Part shown: positions 51,898 through 64,000 of the stretch, piece after piece
Layout of the letters: each line of letters opens with the position of its first letter
Position numbering within the stretch: position 1 is the first letter of the stretch
Source: Nymphaea colorata
Taxonomy: Eukaryota > Streptophyta > Magnoliopsida > Nymphaeales > Nymphaeaceae
Reading direction: 5' to 3'
NCBI RefSeq assembly: GCF_008831285.2
Contig: NC_045138.2
Location: forward strand, 39,051,115-39,115,114
Length of the DNA: 64,000 bases
Notes under the pieces: generated by a model
Databases searched by the model: none
Seen by the model: only the letters and a program-made list of their open reading frames with translations
Told to the model about the DNA's origin: nothing
Translations under genes and position numbers: made by a program

Positions 51898-52689
51898 TCC
51901 GTGATCCTATCATGCATCAGCTTAAGCAAAGTGTATATGTGTCTTAAGGCTGGAACCAGCGACAGCGGCCTACTGGCCAGTGTCCTAATCAAATGCACTA
52001 AACCTACAGAGCCATGTATTTTTCATACTTAATACTGTGAAATCAAACATAAAAAGTACGAATTCTAAGTAATAAAGGCTGTTTTTTATTGATAAATTTT
52101 ACAAATTTTAGTTCTGCACAAAAGAAATCTATCTTTAAATGGATTTATAACGTTATGATTATAAAGATCATAACGGTTGCTTTTACAAAAGATGAACCCA
52201 ATAAGTAAGGCTACTTGTGATTGGCCAGTCTAGAAATGATAGTCATCGGCAATGAAGATAATCATTGCTCTATTTCTTATTATATGTACATTAAGTACTA
52301 GTAAAGAATATTCATGAACGGAGAGAAAAAAAAAATGAATTATCTCACATAGTAGTTATCCTTATCTTATTGACAAAAATAAGTTTGGAGCCTTCTTTTG
52401 GCTGATGTCATCATCTTTCAAAAATCCAACGACCACAAATGTCATATTTTCTAAATTTACAAGTTCAAAAGTTTGTGACAGAATTGACTTATCTTGGAGT
52501 TCAAAAGTCTGATAAACATTAGTTTATAATTGAACTCGTGAATCCAGACCTGAGGGACAGAGTGGTTTTAGAGTTGAGCTTTGGAATTGCATTGGAGTTG
52601 GAGATGGAGGAAATGGGAACGGATATATGTAAAACTGGTTCAGATCCACTTCATTTGCCACCTTCCCACAGTGTACGGAGACCAAAGCG

Positions 52690-52812
52690 GCTGGCATAGT
52701 GGGGACGTCCTTGGCTGTTGTTTAGGAGAACATGGTTCAATTCTCAAGTCTAATCCTTTTTATGAGGTGAAACTTGGGCAACACCTCTTTGCCAAAACTG
52801 AGATATAATCAC
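52690..52812 (+). mobile_element. tRNA-derived SINE (probable)
   Basis: An A-box-like CTGGCATAGTGGGGA (52691-52705) is followed about 30 bp later by a B-box-like CATGGTTCAATTCTC (52731-52745). Spacing and order fit an internal pol III promoter. It differs in sequence from the copy at 13780, so it is either another family or strongly diverged. The right end is approximate. Confidence 0.5.
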
Positions 52813-54216
52813 CTAAACCGTGGTACATATGATCTGCTGTGACTACATCATCCCTTTTGAACAATATACATGAGGGGATGATCGACAGAGGAGGAAAGAA
52901 CGTGACTTCTCTCGAACTAGAATGTTTACCACAGCCGAGCACTCAGTTACCTGCTGAAGTTTGCATATAAAAAGAAAAATGACTGCATGACTACTTCATT
53001 TGGGCAACCATAGACAAAGCCAAAGTTCAGTTTGCATTAGTTACATAAACCAACAAATTTTCTCCAAAGTTTACCAAATTTGTATTGCAAAATGTACCAT
53101 GCAATGTGTTTTATTTGTTCATGTCGTCCACCATGTTCTAATTCATTATTTCTTACGATGTGGGTAAGCGCCGACCATCTAGCCTGAGGATCTCAAGCAG
53201 ATTGAGTTAGGATCTTCAGTTGAACATTCTTCACTTCCACCTTACCTGCTCTCCACAGATCCCTCGGAGAAAGCTGTAAATGTACAACCTAAAATGGAGG
53301 AGGTGTGACCAAACCAGTTTCAAGGAAGCCGCCAAGAAGGCCCAGATCCAGTCCTTTGAATTCAAACTGCAATGTCCAGTTCTGACTGTTCGTTCATATA
53401 ATAATAAATGAATGTCCTGTTCTGACTGTCCGTATAACAATGAAGGCGGTAATGAGCAATAGATCGTCCATTTCAAATTAAAACTCAAATGGAAAGGCAG
53501 AAGCTATGCCTTAACTGGCTCAAATGTCTACATTTTGTATTTCCGATGCTCCAACTACAAGAATCACTAAAGGTGACTGGTGATGCATGTCGCAACCCTT
53601 CTTCCCAGCATGAAAATGTCATTAGCTGATGCAAAGAGTGTAGAAATATTGGGAGAAAGAGACCACCAAAAATGGGTAAAAAGCAAAATTACAAAAACAG
53701 AAACTATTGCATTGATAACCATCTTTTCTATGTCGAGAAAGGGCAAAAGAAAAAAACTCAAAAGAGGCAGAAGTGGCTGCCTAACATACACGCAAGCCCA
53801 CCTTTCCTGGTAGACATGATTCAAAGACTCAACACAAACACACCCCACATTTTGGAGAGGCCCCTTTGCCCTCCAAATCTCTCTCCATCTCCCTCTTTCT
53901 CTCTCACACTAAACAAATGAGGAGAAAGAAGGCACACAAAAAAATGAGGGGAGGAGAAAGAGGATGAGCACACTTCAAGTCTCTTCACTCCTTTCTCCCC
54001 CAACCCTTCATTTTTATTCTTATCCCCTGAAGTCACTGGATATCTATCTAAACTTCATCCCTCCCACCAAGATACCAGATATTCTGCCTGCACTATGCTT
54101 ACAGTATACACTGCACATCCTTACATACATAAACAAAGAAAGGCAAAGCCGAACTGAGACCAAAAGGAGAAAAAAAGGTCCTGATGATGGTTGTTGTTGT
54201 TCTGAAGGCAGAGACT

Positions 54217-57200
54217 TTAGGCTAGAGTGTAGCCCGAAACTGAAATTTCGGCAGGATCAGCAGCATGGATATAGACAAACTCAAGGCTCTTTCCAGCCGG
54301 CAATGCGGTGATCCATGTAGGAAAATAGTATTCATTTCCATACTTGGATAAGCCCCACAGAGGGCCATACAGCTTCCATATTGCAAGCTTCAGGTCCTTC
54401 ACTGTCTTGTCTGATTTGTTTGTCACAATTGTGGAGTACCTGTAGTAGGTTCGACCCTTGAAGTTCCAGGAGGCAGTTGCTTGCTGAGATACAGATATTG
54501 GAGAGTAGCTCGCATCTGCAATCGACGGATAAAATTCAAGAAAATACGCTTCAGCGTTGAGTATGCTCTACGGATGGGAAAGAAAACAGTGAAAGATGCA
54601 GAAGAGACAGAGAGAGCTTACGAGAGGAAGGGGATCTCCTTTGATGTGGCATCGATGTAGGCGGCCTGGAAACTACTGGTGCAGGAGATGGCAGCTTTGG
54701 AGTTGATGCTACAGGAGTCGGAAGCATTACTGCAGAAAAACATATAGTCGGGCTCAGATCTTTGCATCAACTTAGATACATAACTAATTGAACAGGCATA
54801 GGATGCAGAAACAAGTTTTTAAATTTCAAGCTTTCTGTAGTATCTTTTAATCTTTAATGTTAACCTACGAGAAAGGTTATCTGCTTAATATGACAACCCA
54901 GTGGAATCTTAATGGCAGAAGGAATGTCGAAGGCGTTGCTATAACTGGTCCTGTGACCTAGTGACACTCAAATGTAAGCAACGGCTTTTGTCTCTCAAAG
55001 GTAAGCACAGGCTTTTGCCTTTGGCACCAAGGAATCAGCCTCTTCCTCACAAGCCAAATTACATGGGCATGGAACTCCAGTGTTATTTTGAATTGAAATT
55101 TCAGATGAATTGCAATTCAAAGGATTTAATGTCAGACTGACGCTGGCCATATGATGATACTAGTTGTGGTGCTGGTGGTGGCCATGGATAAAAAAGTTAC
55201 GATCACTAAGACCGTGCAAACTACGAACCACATTGATAGGAGGATCGAAATCACTTCCAAGTTCTACAAGCAGAAGAGTAATTGCTGGAAAGGTGAAGAA
55301 GGAATTAGGGGGTTTTCGAACCAGGACATGCACTAAAAGGCTGCAAAGACAATTTCAGAGGATGTTCAACATTAACTTGACCACACAGTTTACGGGAGAA
55401 GATAATGTTACCTGGAAGAAGCTGATTGTATCCACCACTGCCGCCGTGCAAGCGAGATAATACACCAATAAGTGGTGCATTATTGTATGTAGCAGGCTCA
55501 GTTTGCTCATAGTTGTCTCTTTCATCAGCAAAATCATCGTAGGCATCTGGGCCACCAACAATGGCACCATCCAGGAGGTTAGGGTCACTTGCCTTCCTGC
55601 TGAACCAGGTCGCATAGCCTCCTCTGCAACTGACAAATGTTGGGTTCACCTTAATAGAGACGATGGATGAGCCCCTGTGGTGCACTTGGCGTGGATAGTT
55701 ATTGCCATATCCCACCATGTAGCTTGTAGCCCTTGGGTTATCACCGAGGATGTAGTCCACCTGAAAGTTGCATGCTTGTGAGAAACAAAGCAAAGGAATG
55801 TACCACAAGAAAGACTTCGCTAACAGAAAGTGTTGAAGATCTTATGTGTGTATTCATGGAGATCAAGATGTGCTTGCCTGGGATTTCGCCAACGCAAGAA
55901 GCTCGTATGGAGAAACTGATCCGCCAGGACAGTGCAAGTATTTCCCAGCAGATGAGAGGTAGTCAGAATAAACGGTTAGTAGGTAAGCAGCGCTAGTCAC
56001 AAACTGCAAGTTATTCCACCTTTGACGGAACAGTAAACCGCCTGGAGTCTTCAGAACATTCCTGGTCCCTTTGCCAAGGCACGCACACATGAAGAAGTCA
56101 GCCTTCTGCTGATACCTTTCAAAAACAGGAGCATGGTGATCTGCCTTCCCTTGCATTAGAAACTGCATGGCGAGGACAACACAGAACGGGGTCAGCCATG
56201 TTCTCAGGGTTTCCATTGACTCAAAGAAGTTCCACAAAACAGACAGTTAATCAAGCTCACCTTGGAAACGAGAACCTGCACACCAGCGTATTTGACATCC
56301 CACCCAAACTCAGTCATGCCCCATCCAGTTCCACCAAGGGAGTCTCCATTTTCCCCAAGGTAGTTTAGATAGTAGGGCTCGTTAGTAGCCTGATACAACC
56401 ATGCAGCTGCCCATAGCAATTCATCCTGGAAAACACAAGAAAAATTTAAGTCCAGTGTGCACCCCCATGCTCCATCTGTTCTTCACCCGAAGAAAATCTA
56501 CATTGCATGAATGTGGTTCAAAAGCGGCAGTTTATTACATTTGAAGATGTACAATCTTTTCCATGAAAATGAAACATTCAATGTTAACTGGAAGATCTCA
56601 TATTCGAAAAAGTGTATGTAATCCTGAGTTCCTCGCCTGATTTTTCTTCTATCACTCACAGGCACATAGAAAAGCGAAAGAGGATGAAGAAGGGATTGTG
56701 AAAATTTACAGCGTATCCGCTGACTGATTGGTAGTATTTCCGTGCAACCGTGATGCTGCTGTCATATCTACCCCTGTACTTGTCCGCGAAGTCGAAAAGC
56801 TGGAAATCAACATCCGGAAGAATTAGTCAGAAGGAAAAAGAAAGCCGAAGAGTCATTCATATTGATTCCCCCTCTTGGATTCACAACCCAGAACACATCC
56901 CACGACCAAAATTTTGAAACAAAGTTGGACAAAGTCCACAAATTTGAGCGGGACAATATGATTTTCAGTTCCATGTTGTGGCTTATCGTCACAAATGACA
57001 ACACCTTATGCCCACATCGAGCAAAAGCACACACAAAATGAAACGACATAATGGTAGAGGGCGACAAACCTGCTTCGCGTGGTTAAGAAGCTCATTGGAG
57101 TAGGCAGGGTTTGAACGGCGGAAGACGATGGATGCCGAGGCCATGGCCGCCGCCGTCTCTCCGGCAAGGTCCGACCCCGGGTTGTTGGTGTCGATCCGGT

Positions 57201-60200
57201 AGGCGTAGCGCGACGTCGTCATGTCCTCGGGCCTCTGCCAGCAGTAGTGGTCTGTGTTTCCATCCCCTACCTGTCGAAGAAATAACCGCTCCCCAAACTC
57301 AGTTACGACACCGAAGAAAGCAAAATCCGGAAAAGGGGGAAGAGAGAAGGGAGGCAAGGAAAAAAAGTAAACAGAAGAAGGACCGAACCTCGCCGTAGAG
57401 GACGTAGGGCTCGGGGTGGGCCTTGATGAAGTAGTCGGTACCCCACTTGATAGCATCCATGGCGTGCCGGAGCTCCCCATTGTTGGCCATCTGCCTGCCA
57501 TACTCGAGCACGCTCCATGACATCATGGTAATGGTGAAGGCCATCGGCAGCCCGAACTTGACATTGTCCCCTGCGTCGTAGTACCCTCCGACCAAGTCCA
57601 CCTGCTCGATACCATTTCGCTTCACCCATCAGCCAAAACCAACACCAAATTTCTCACATCTCAACACTACCACTTCTCTTTTCTAATGTTAACAGCTTGG
57701 ATTGAGGGAAAGGGAAGAGAAAGGAATGAAAAGAAAGACTTTGCTATGTTTGGATGGTTGATTAATTAACAAGGAGGAAAAGGAAAAGAGACCTGAGTTC
57801 AAGTGAAAAAAGAAATGAAAGAAAAAAAAACAGAAAAGGAAAAGATTTTTCAATATTATTCCACTCCCTAAACAATGAAAGAGACTGGAGGAGAAATGAA
57901 TCAATTTTTCTTTCTTCTCCTTTTTCCTTCCCTTTTTCCTTCCATTCATTCATTTCCCTCTGTTTTCCTCCACACAAAAGTAACGTAAAACTCGATTCAG
58001 AGAGGGAGAGAGAAGGCAGCCATTTTTCTAAGCGACGAGTATGAATTACCCACCAGGACCATACTCAACCGTCGAAAAGAAAGAAGAAAAAGGTAGCAGG
58101 GAGAGAGTAAATGCCCACAACTGAATCTCGGAGGGCGAAGAATGGACGGGGTGAGAGCGAGCCCGCCGACAAAGACGCATAGAGCGGGGAGCCCATGTGG
58201 GCAGGCCAGCCCGTGACGACGAGCCTGAGACATGATCCCCCCGCAGAAGCTATCAGAGCAGAGATACAGAAAAGCCCGTAATAAATGAGCACCCTCCATG
58301 TGGGGGGTGCCATTAAAGCGGGTGGTGGTGCTGTGGCCAGTTGCCGCCTCCATAATGACGGGTGGCGTTTGCACTTCTACGACTCATTATTGGTTCATTA
58401 ACTGAAATTTTCTTACACCGAATCGATGGCAGATTTCATGCCTTGGTGGCGTAGAATTACCAAAGGCACCAAACGCTTCTCTGTTAGAATGTTTCACCGG
58501 GCCACAGTTGCCTTTTAATTCTCTCAGAGGCAACCGCATTGCCATTGTTTTATCGAAATTCTAACGGTACAACTTAAATCTTGGACAATGACGCCGACGA
58601 TTAAGTTATTTTTCAATTTCTCAATACTCTGCACAGATTTGATAAAGACAGTCCGAAGAGGGAGAGGAACTTCCCCACAATTATTCATGAAATCAAGTAG
58701 CAATCACATCTTTCACGGTCAAATGGCCAACAGAGCTGCCATTCTTCCCTTTCGACATGCAAGGCACCAAAAATTCTAAAAAGCAAGGAGGTCCCCGGAT
58801 TTAGCAGTTCCCAAAGATCCGACGCATATATCAGAAATTTCAAGTGAAACAGGTGAATATTTTCAAACTTCAAATTATGAACATTTAATTTGGGGAGCAT
58901 TCAGGCCGGGAAAAACCACCGTCTATTTTTTTTTCTTTTTGTTCTTCATCCTGCTTTTTGACCACAACCCTGTGGGCCTCCTTCCCTTTGAAAATTTTAC
59001 CGGCAAAGGGTTGGAAAAGTGAAAGTCAGAAATTGTTTCTACCTAAGGGAAAAAGAAACCGCAATCTCATCATTTCCAAGAGAGAGGCGATTATTTTATA
59101 TTGTAACCGAACCGCGTAATAATGTGAAACATAAACTAAACAAACGGATCTATCTTCAGAAGTTCGGTAATTTTTTTTCGAAGACGGCAAAAGTAAGAAA
59201 CGGGAAAGTCATCAAATAGATTGACAGTTAGAGAGCAAATATGATATCGAGGAAGGGATGAAAACAGAGCAAGGAGAGTTTAAAATAAATCTGACGGAAG
59301 GAGGGACCGAAAGAATGGGTCAGGTCATGCCGAATCCATGAACACATAAGAGAGAGAGAGAGAGAGGCGCATTCCACCGACATATGGAGACAAGAGAATT
59401 GTTCGTACACGTGCCTGGTTTCGGCTCAGCACATGGCATGAGCCTGCAAAGGCCCATATCACCTCGCCCCCTCCCTCTCTCTCTCTCATCCCACGTTCAC
59501 TCTCTTTTTCTCTCTCTATCTCCATGAAGACACTCTCTCTGTCTCTACCCCATATTAACTCTCTCTCTATCTCTCTCTAGCATCCCCACCTCAGATGCCC
59601 TACAGACTGAGCAATGCATTTGGAGCAACCCCGCAGGCAGGCGAAGGTCACATGCAAGGACACCTAGAAATGGCTTTGGCTTTTCTCAACTCCAGAAGTG
59701 GGGATGAAATTTGCTGTAAAGTAAAAGGAGTAAAAAAAGGAAAATGAATACCGAGAAGGGACGGCCGTTGATCGAAAGATGGATGGCATACAAGCGGCAT
59801 CCTGGCATGCACCACACACACACAGACACACGCAGCCTGAGTGCATTCAGAAAAGGCAACGTCCTAGACGGGTGATTTCTAGGAAAAAGGTTACACTGCA
59901 GAATCTCCAACTTTCTCTCTCTTGGTAGAAAAGAAATGAACAGGAAAAATCAGTGGTAGGAGATAAAAAGCACCACATTCTAGAGATAAAAGAGAACCAA
60001 ACTGCATTTCTTTTTTTAAAAAAAAATATATATATAACACTTTTTTCTTCTTTTGGGATCAAAATTTCTCAAGTTTAACAGGAAGAAGAGGTAGGAAAAA
60101 GAAAACAGGGAGAGGAAGCAGTTACACGGAGAAAGTATATGGAGAAATGAAAGAAGAAGAGGAAACGATAAAAATGCAGATGCAACAGAGGAGGAAAGAG

Positions 60201-60403
60201 GTAAGGGATGGAGTTACCCCGTTGGCCTTCCCATCCTGGAGGCCGGAATTGGCACGCCAGGTGACGCGCTGGGTGCTGGGGAGGTAGCCGGATCTCTGGG
60301 CCTCGAAGAAGAGGATGCTCTTGCTCAGCGCCTGCCCGTAGTCATGCCCACCATGCACCAGCGGCAAGAGCACCACCAAGAAATGCAAGAAACAGACCGC
60401 CAT
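54217..60403 (-). CDS. GH9C: Secreted endo-beta-1,4-glucanase, GH9 class C with C-terminal CBM49
   Basis: Hydrolyses internal beta-1,4-glucan bonds in the cell wall by an inverting mechanism. Nine exons join in frame: 60218-60403, 57389-57601, 57070-57270, 56710-56799, 56261-56425, 55878-56162, 55412-55760, 54622-54729, 54217-54515, giving 631 residues, the usual length for plant class-C enzymes. Residues 1-18 are a signal peptide ([14 protein letters not shown]). The GH9 domain spans about 20-490, with the catalytic DAGD (71-74), the His signature VHHRGSS (406-412) and [18 protein letters not shown] (459-476), where Glu468 is the expected acid. A Pro/Ser-rich linker (about 497-535) leads to CBM49 (about 538-631) with aromatic residues in [13 protein letters not shown] and [14 protein letters not shown]. 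Exon 6 ends CAG then GCAAGC, a GC-AG intron. The first intron is 2.6 kb. No membrane anchor, so this is not a KORRIGAN-type enzyme. Confidence 0.95.
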
Positions 60404-60650
60404 TATTATCCCCCCCCCAAACCTCTTTCCCCTCTCTGCAACTCACTGCGAATCCCCCCAAGAGAAAAACAAAAGAAAGAGAAGAAAAAGAGGAGGAAGA
60501 AACCCACTAACGGTTTCTTGTTTTCTTACAGAAAAGTGGCCAGAAACCACTCAAGAAGACCACCAATGTGGATTGCCCTAAAGGAGAGGGGAGAAGAGAG
60601 GGAGAGGAAGAGGGAGCAGGGCAGTGGCCGAATGGGAGGAGCTGAGCATC

Positions 60651-60660
60651 TCTATATATG
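60651..60660 (-). promoter_or_regulatory. TATA box of the GH9C gene (inferred)
   Basis: The minus strand reads CATATATAGA about 250 bp upstream of the start codon. It would place transcription start near 60620 and give a 5' leader of about 215 nt, in which I find no upstream ATG on the minus strand. Confidence 0.5.
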
Positions 60661-60711
60661 GAGAAGAGGAAAGAGATCTGAGTAATAAGTTGGGAGGAGA
60701 AAAGGCTTTTC

Positions 60712-60763
60712 TATTTTATTTTTTTTTATTTTATTTTATTTTATTTTATTTTATTTTATTTTA
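60712..60763 (+). repeat. (ATTTT)n microsatellite
   Basis: About eight pentamer units of ATTTT, just upstream of the GH9C TATA-like site. Confidence 0.95.
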
Positions 60764-60910
60764 TCATATTGATGAGGGGATTGTAGGGGGTGGAAGGGAG
60801 GAGGAGAGAACAGAGTCATGTGGGTGGTGTTGCTTTTTATCGGCTGCGTTTACACTGAGGAGTCTCTCACTATATACAGCGAAGATAAAAAGCCGGCCGC
60901 CGGTCCGGTG

Positions 60911-63900
60911 AGCCCCTTTAATTAATTCCCACCCGGCCGTTTAACAGAACCAATTTACTCCCACTCACCTGCGACAAGGAAAATTTAATAACCCCCTCTC
61001 CCCCTCAGTAACTTTCTCTCTCTTTCCCCTCTTCTCTCTCTCTCTCTCTCCCCTCTTTTCGATTTCCTAAAATAACTGCTTCCTTTTTTATGTTTTTGGG
61101 TTTTCCTTCGTTTCTTACGATTTCTCTCGCGCTCTTTCTCTCTCTAAATATTTCCCGCTCATTTCATCTTTCCCCTTTTGTTAACTACCTGGCTGCTTTT
61201 TTAACACTTTCTGCATTGACCACAAGCGCCCCCCCAACTCTCTCTCTCTCTCTCTCTCTCTCTCCCCATATGGCAGATTCTGGTCTCTCGCCCTAGCAGG
61301 TAAAAAATATTTTTCATTTGTCTTATGCATGGTTAGAAGGACCCGAGAAGATGCTTTTGTGGCTTTTGCTTATGCCCTTGCTTCTGCAAGTTATTATTTT
61401 TTCTGCACTTGAGACTGTTTTGTTTCTCTTTCTTATTACATTAGCTAAAGAAAAATGTTCAACGCGAAGTAAACGGTAAATATTGATCTCACCAAGTTAG
61501 GCAAGATGCTCAAGTTTAACTGCGGATTGAAGGTGCCAATTTTGATCTGAACTTGTCTTGATATGGTGTAGACTCCAAAATTAGGCAAATGTCATGTTCT
61601 CTTTATATAGATGTGGCATCTGGGTAGCAGTAAAACCATGTTGGGGACCTTGTTTTAACTTGGAAACGCGTTTTTTGAACCAGTTTTGATGTCAAAAACA
61701 AGTATCTGCAGTGATTTTGGCAGTGCCCCAGTGGAGTATTAGAATTAATAGGAACTGTATTCCCATGAAGATGAAGCAGCTAGGCCTGTATGGAAGAGGG
61801 GTGTTTGATTCCTACATCTAGGAATCTCAATTCCCATGAAAGGAAATCCCAGTTATAAAGGCTGGAGACTCAAATTCTAAGCCCAGGATGCCCCATTCCA
61901 TGCAAAGTATCTGTTCTTATCAATGATTTTCACCTTAGCTTTTCTACCAAAGAAACCGATTCCACACTTTCTCCCGGATTTCACGGCTTCTAGATGCATT
62001 CTGTAAGATTTCTACTCATTTTGGATCGAGATATACAGAGCAGCATTGCTTGTTTCTCAAATTTGCTGCAACTCAGTTGGGACTGACCATGTGTTCTGTC
62101 CCTCTTTATGTCCAGGGAGCAGGAAGTAGGAATCTGAGATCATTAGCCAGTTTGAGGCTGGATTTTTCACTGAATTATTGTTCATGACAACTAGTCATGG
62201 GCATGAGGGTCCATACTTAATAAATAAGCATGTGTAGGCTGCATCACTCCTCCTGTACTAACATTTTAGCTGTCACTGGAGAAGTTTAACTGTGTAAGCA
62301 GGAAACTCATTTACTTTAATTAATTCTCTTTATGATCACGAGGAAAACCACCAAAATTTTTTAGACTACGATCGACGCGAACTTTTCGAACTAGAAAGTA
62401 GATGTCTACCATGCTCTGTTCTAGTTGTCCTTCGTTCCGAAACTCTCGAGGCCGCGGATCTCGCCGAGGGTTACAAACAGAGAAAATTTTTCTACACAAG
62501 TCGTATCTTAGATCCAAGGTTGATCTGAAATCCACACTTGACAGAACCCGCTGCTTTAACAAAATTTGGTATTACGAAATTCAGATCCATGTTAAGTAGC
62601 AAAAACTTTAGATCTAATGTCTGACAACAAGGGTCGATACGGGGTAAACAAACACAACCCTAATGACTACAAATTATGAAAGGATTGGCTGCATGTGAAA
62701 GGAATAAGTGAAATAGTTTCTGCATAGCGACACCAAACAAAAAGTTCAGGCGACAGAATGGTAATAGTCACTTGATCCAGGGTCTCCTTCACATGATTGT
62801 TCTGATACTATATATGTATTATTGCTTCATATAAGCAGTGTGGCTAAGTTTAACTTGTCATTAGTTTGTTATGCTGGGTCTCTAACATAGATGGGCTTTC
62901 CAGTTACCTCATCGGGAAGGTCACGGAAGTTCATGAAGGTTCATAAATTCAAATATTTTCTAGAATTGAAAGTGGACGTCCCTTTCCTACAGGTCCAAGT
63001 CCACTTCCTTCAATTAAGGAGACATTATCATCTTCTCATTAATACGACCCCCTTTATTAGTCCATCAATTTTTTACAAGGTGGATTTTTTCTGTTTACCT
63101 CCTCAAACGAGCATTTGATGGAAAACTTTTACCATAAACACGCGTCTTGTTTCTATTCATTTATCAAAATTCACCTCTCTGCTCGATCTTCTTTAAACGC
63201 AAACCCTAGAGGCCAATTTTTTCAAACTCCCTTCAATGCACACTATCATCATCATTTAGTGCTGAACGATAATGTCGAAAAAAGAAAAAAAAAAAGTTTG
63301 TCATTTATTAGAAAAATTGAAGGATTAAAAAGAAAGTTAGAAAGAGAAAAGTAAAGAAAGAGAGTGAAGGGCGCGGCGGAGGGGAGCATCTTCCACCAAT
63401 GCCTCCGCTATTGGTGCCGAAACCCTAGCTCCAATTTGAGCGTTGATTCCTCAAATTAGGGCATGGATTTCCACACCGCGCCCTCTTCTTTTCACCTAAT
63501 TTCTTCTTCCCACCTTCCTTCCAACTTTTTTCTTTTTATTAAAAAAATTTCTCTCTTTCTCCCATATTCTTTTTTATATAAGTCTGGCTTAGTGGTCAGC
63601 GGTGTCCCGTTTCACACGCTGCCCATGTTCTCACCAAGCCCAAGGCTTTGACCGTCTTCTTCTTCTGTTATAGACCCGAGAAAGTCTTGAAGATCCGATC
63701 TCCCGGCCTTTTTTTAGATCCGGATCAAACCTAGGTATTGAACTCTTGACCTCCTTCAACTTAATAGTCGGCATCTAATCTCGATCGAATTATGCGCGAA
63801 AGTGATAGACAACAAGAATTATTGACCATAATTGAGACCAAATGGTCCCAACTTGGGGGCGAATCCATGAATTTTAAACACTCACTTTTTTTTTCTTTAA

Positions 63901-64000
63901 AAAAAAAAAGCCAAAGTTAATGCAAGGGGAGAAGAGAAAGCATCGCTCCCAACCGTACCAAGTTAATTCTTCCCTTTGAATTGAAGCATACAGCTCAAAG
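60911..64000. other. Intergenic region at the right edge
   Basis: CT-rich runs (61030-61055, 61238-61264) and AT-rich DNA; no exon chain is recognisable. A stretch at 61795-61980 with GTGTTTGATTCC may be a MITE fragment. The open frames at 62320-62600 and 63463-63651 lack recognisable domains. An A-box-like TGGCTTAGTGG occurs at 63587-63600 without a convincing B box. Confidence 0.5.

Noticed and set aside
62320-62600. Charged minus-strand frame that could be a retrotransposon fragment
   Set aside because: No reverse transcriptase, integrase, gag zinc knuckle or LTR boundary could be identified.
63587-63670. TGGCTTAGTGG, a possible SINE A box
   Set aside because: No convincing B box at the proper spacing, so not called as a SINE.

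Overview
The window is plant nuclear DNA, almost certainly from an angiosperm. Its genes have many introns with GT-AG borders. The families are plant-specific: a DYW-class PPR protein, a clade-A PP2C, a GH9 cellulase with a CBM49, and a LACS acyl-CoA synthetase. Intergenic DNA is AT-rich with many microsatellites, miniature hAT-like elements and tRNA-derived SINEs. I cannot name the species. Long introns and a mix of AT-rich and GC-rich genes would fit an early-diverging angiosperm or a magnoliid, but that is a guess.

Layout. (1) 333-14392, +: the 3' three quarters of a long-chain acyl-CoA synthetase gene, 14 exons visible; the start lies off the left edge. One of its introns carries a 2.9-kb TIR element and another a 385-bp hAT MITE with a perfect 8-bp target duplication. 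(2) 14393-26900: gene-poor, with at least four small DNA-transposon copies. (3) 26.9-33.7 kb, +: spermine synthase, ten coding exons after a 5'-UTR intron of about 2.3 kb. (4) 35904-38486, -: intronless DYW PPR gene, homologue of Arabidopsis EMB2261. (5) 39913-44235, +: leucine-rich-repeat (RNI-like) protein gene, six coding exons, divergent from the PPR gene, with an upstream ORF ending in AUG-UGA. (6) 46540-49336, -: clade-A PP2C, three exons, with Cys in place of the ABA-receptor 'lock' tryptophan, so AHG1-like. (7) 49.3-54.2 kb: intergenic, with an unresolved GC-rich ORF island, decayed MITEs and a SINE. (8) 54217-60403, -: secreted class-C endo-beta-1,4-glucanase (GH9 + CBM49), nine exons, one intron with a GC-AG border. 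(9) 60.4-64 kb: its promoter and intergenic DNA.

The genes are ordinary, independently transcribed nuclear genes (fatty-acid activation, polyamine synthesis, organelle RNA processing, ABA signalling, cell-wall remodelling). Nothing indicates an operon, a biosynthetic cluster or a new multi-gene system. The points most worth a second look are the Trp-less PP2C, the AUG-UGA upstream ORF, the palindrome-bearing hAT MITE family, the minisatellite-bearing element in the LACS intron, the GC-AG intron, and a CT microsatellite that forms a splice donor. Exon borders were derived by hand from reading-frame continuity, splice consensus and remembered family sequences; no alignment was run.
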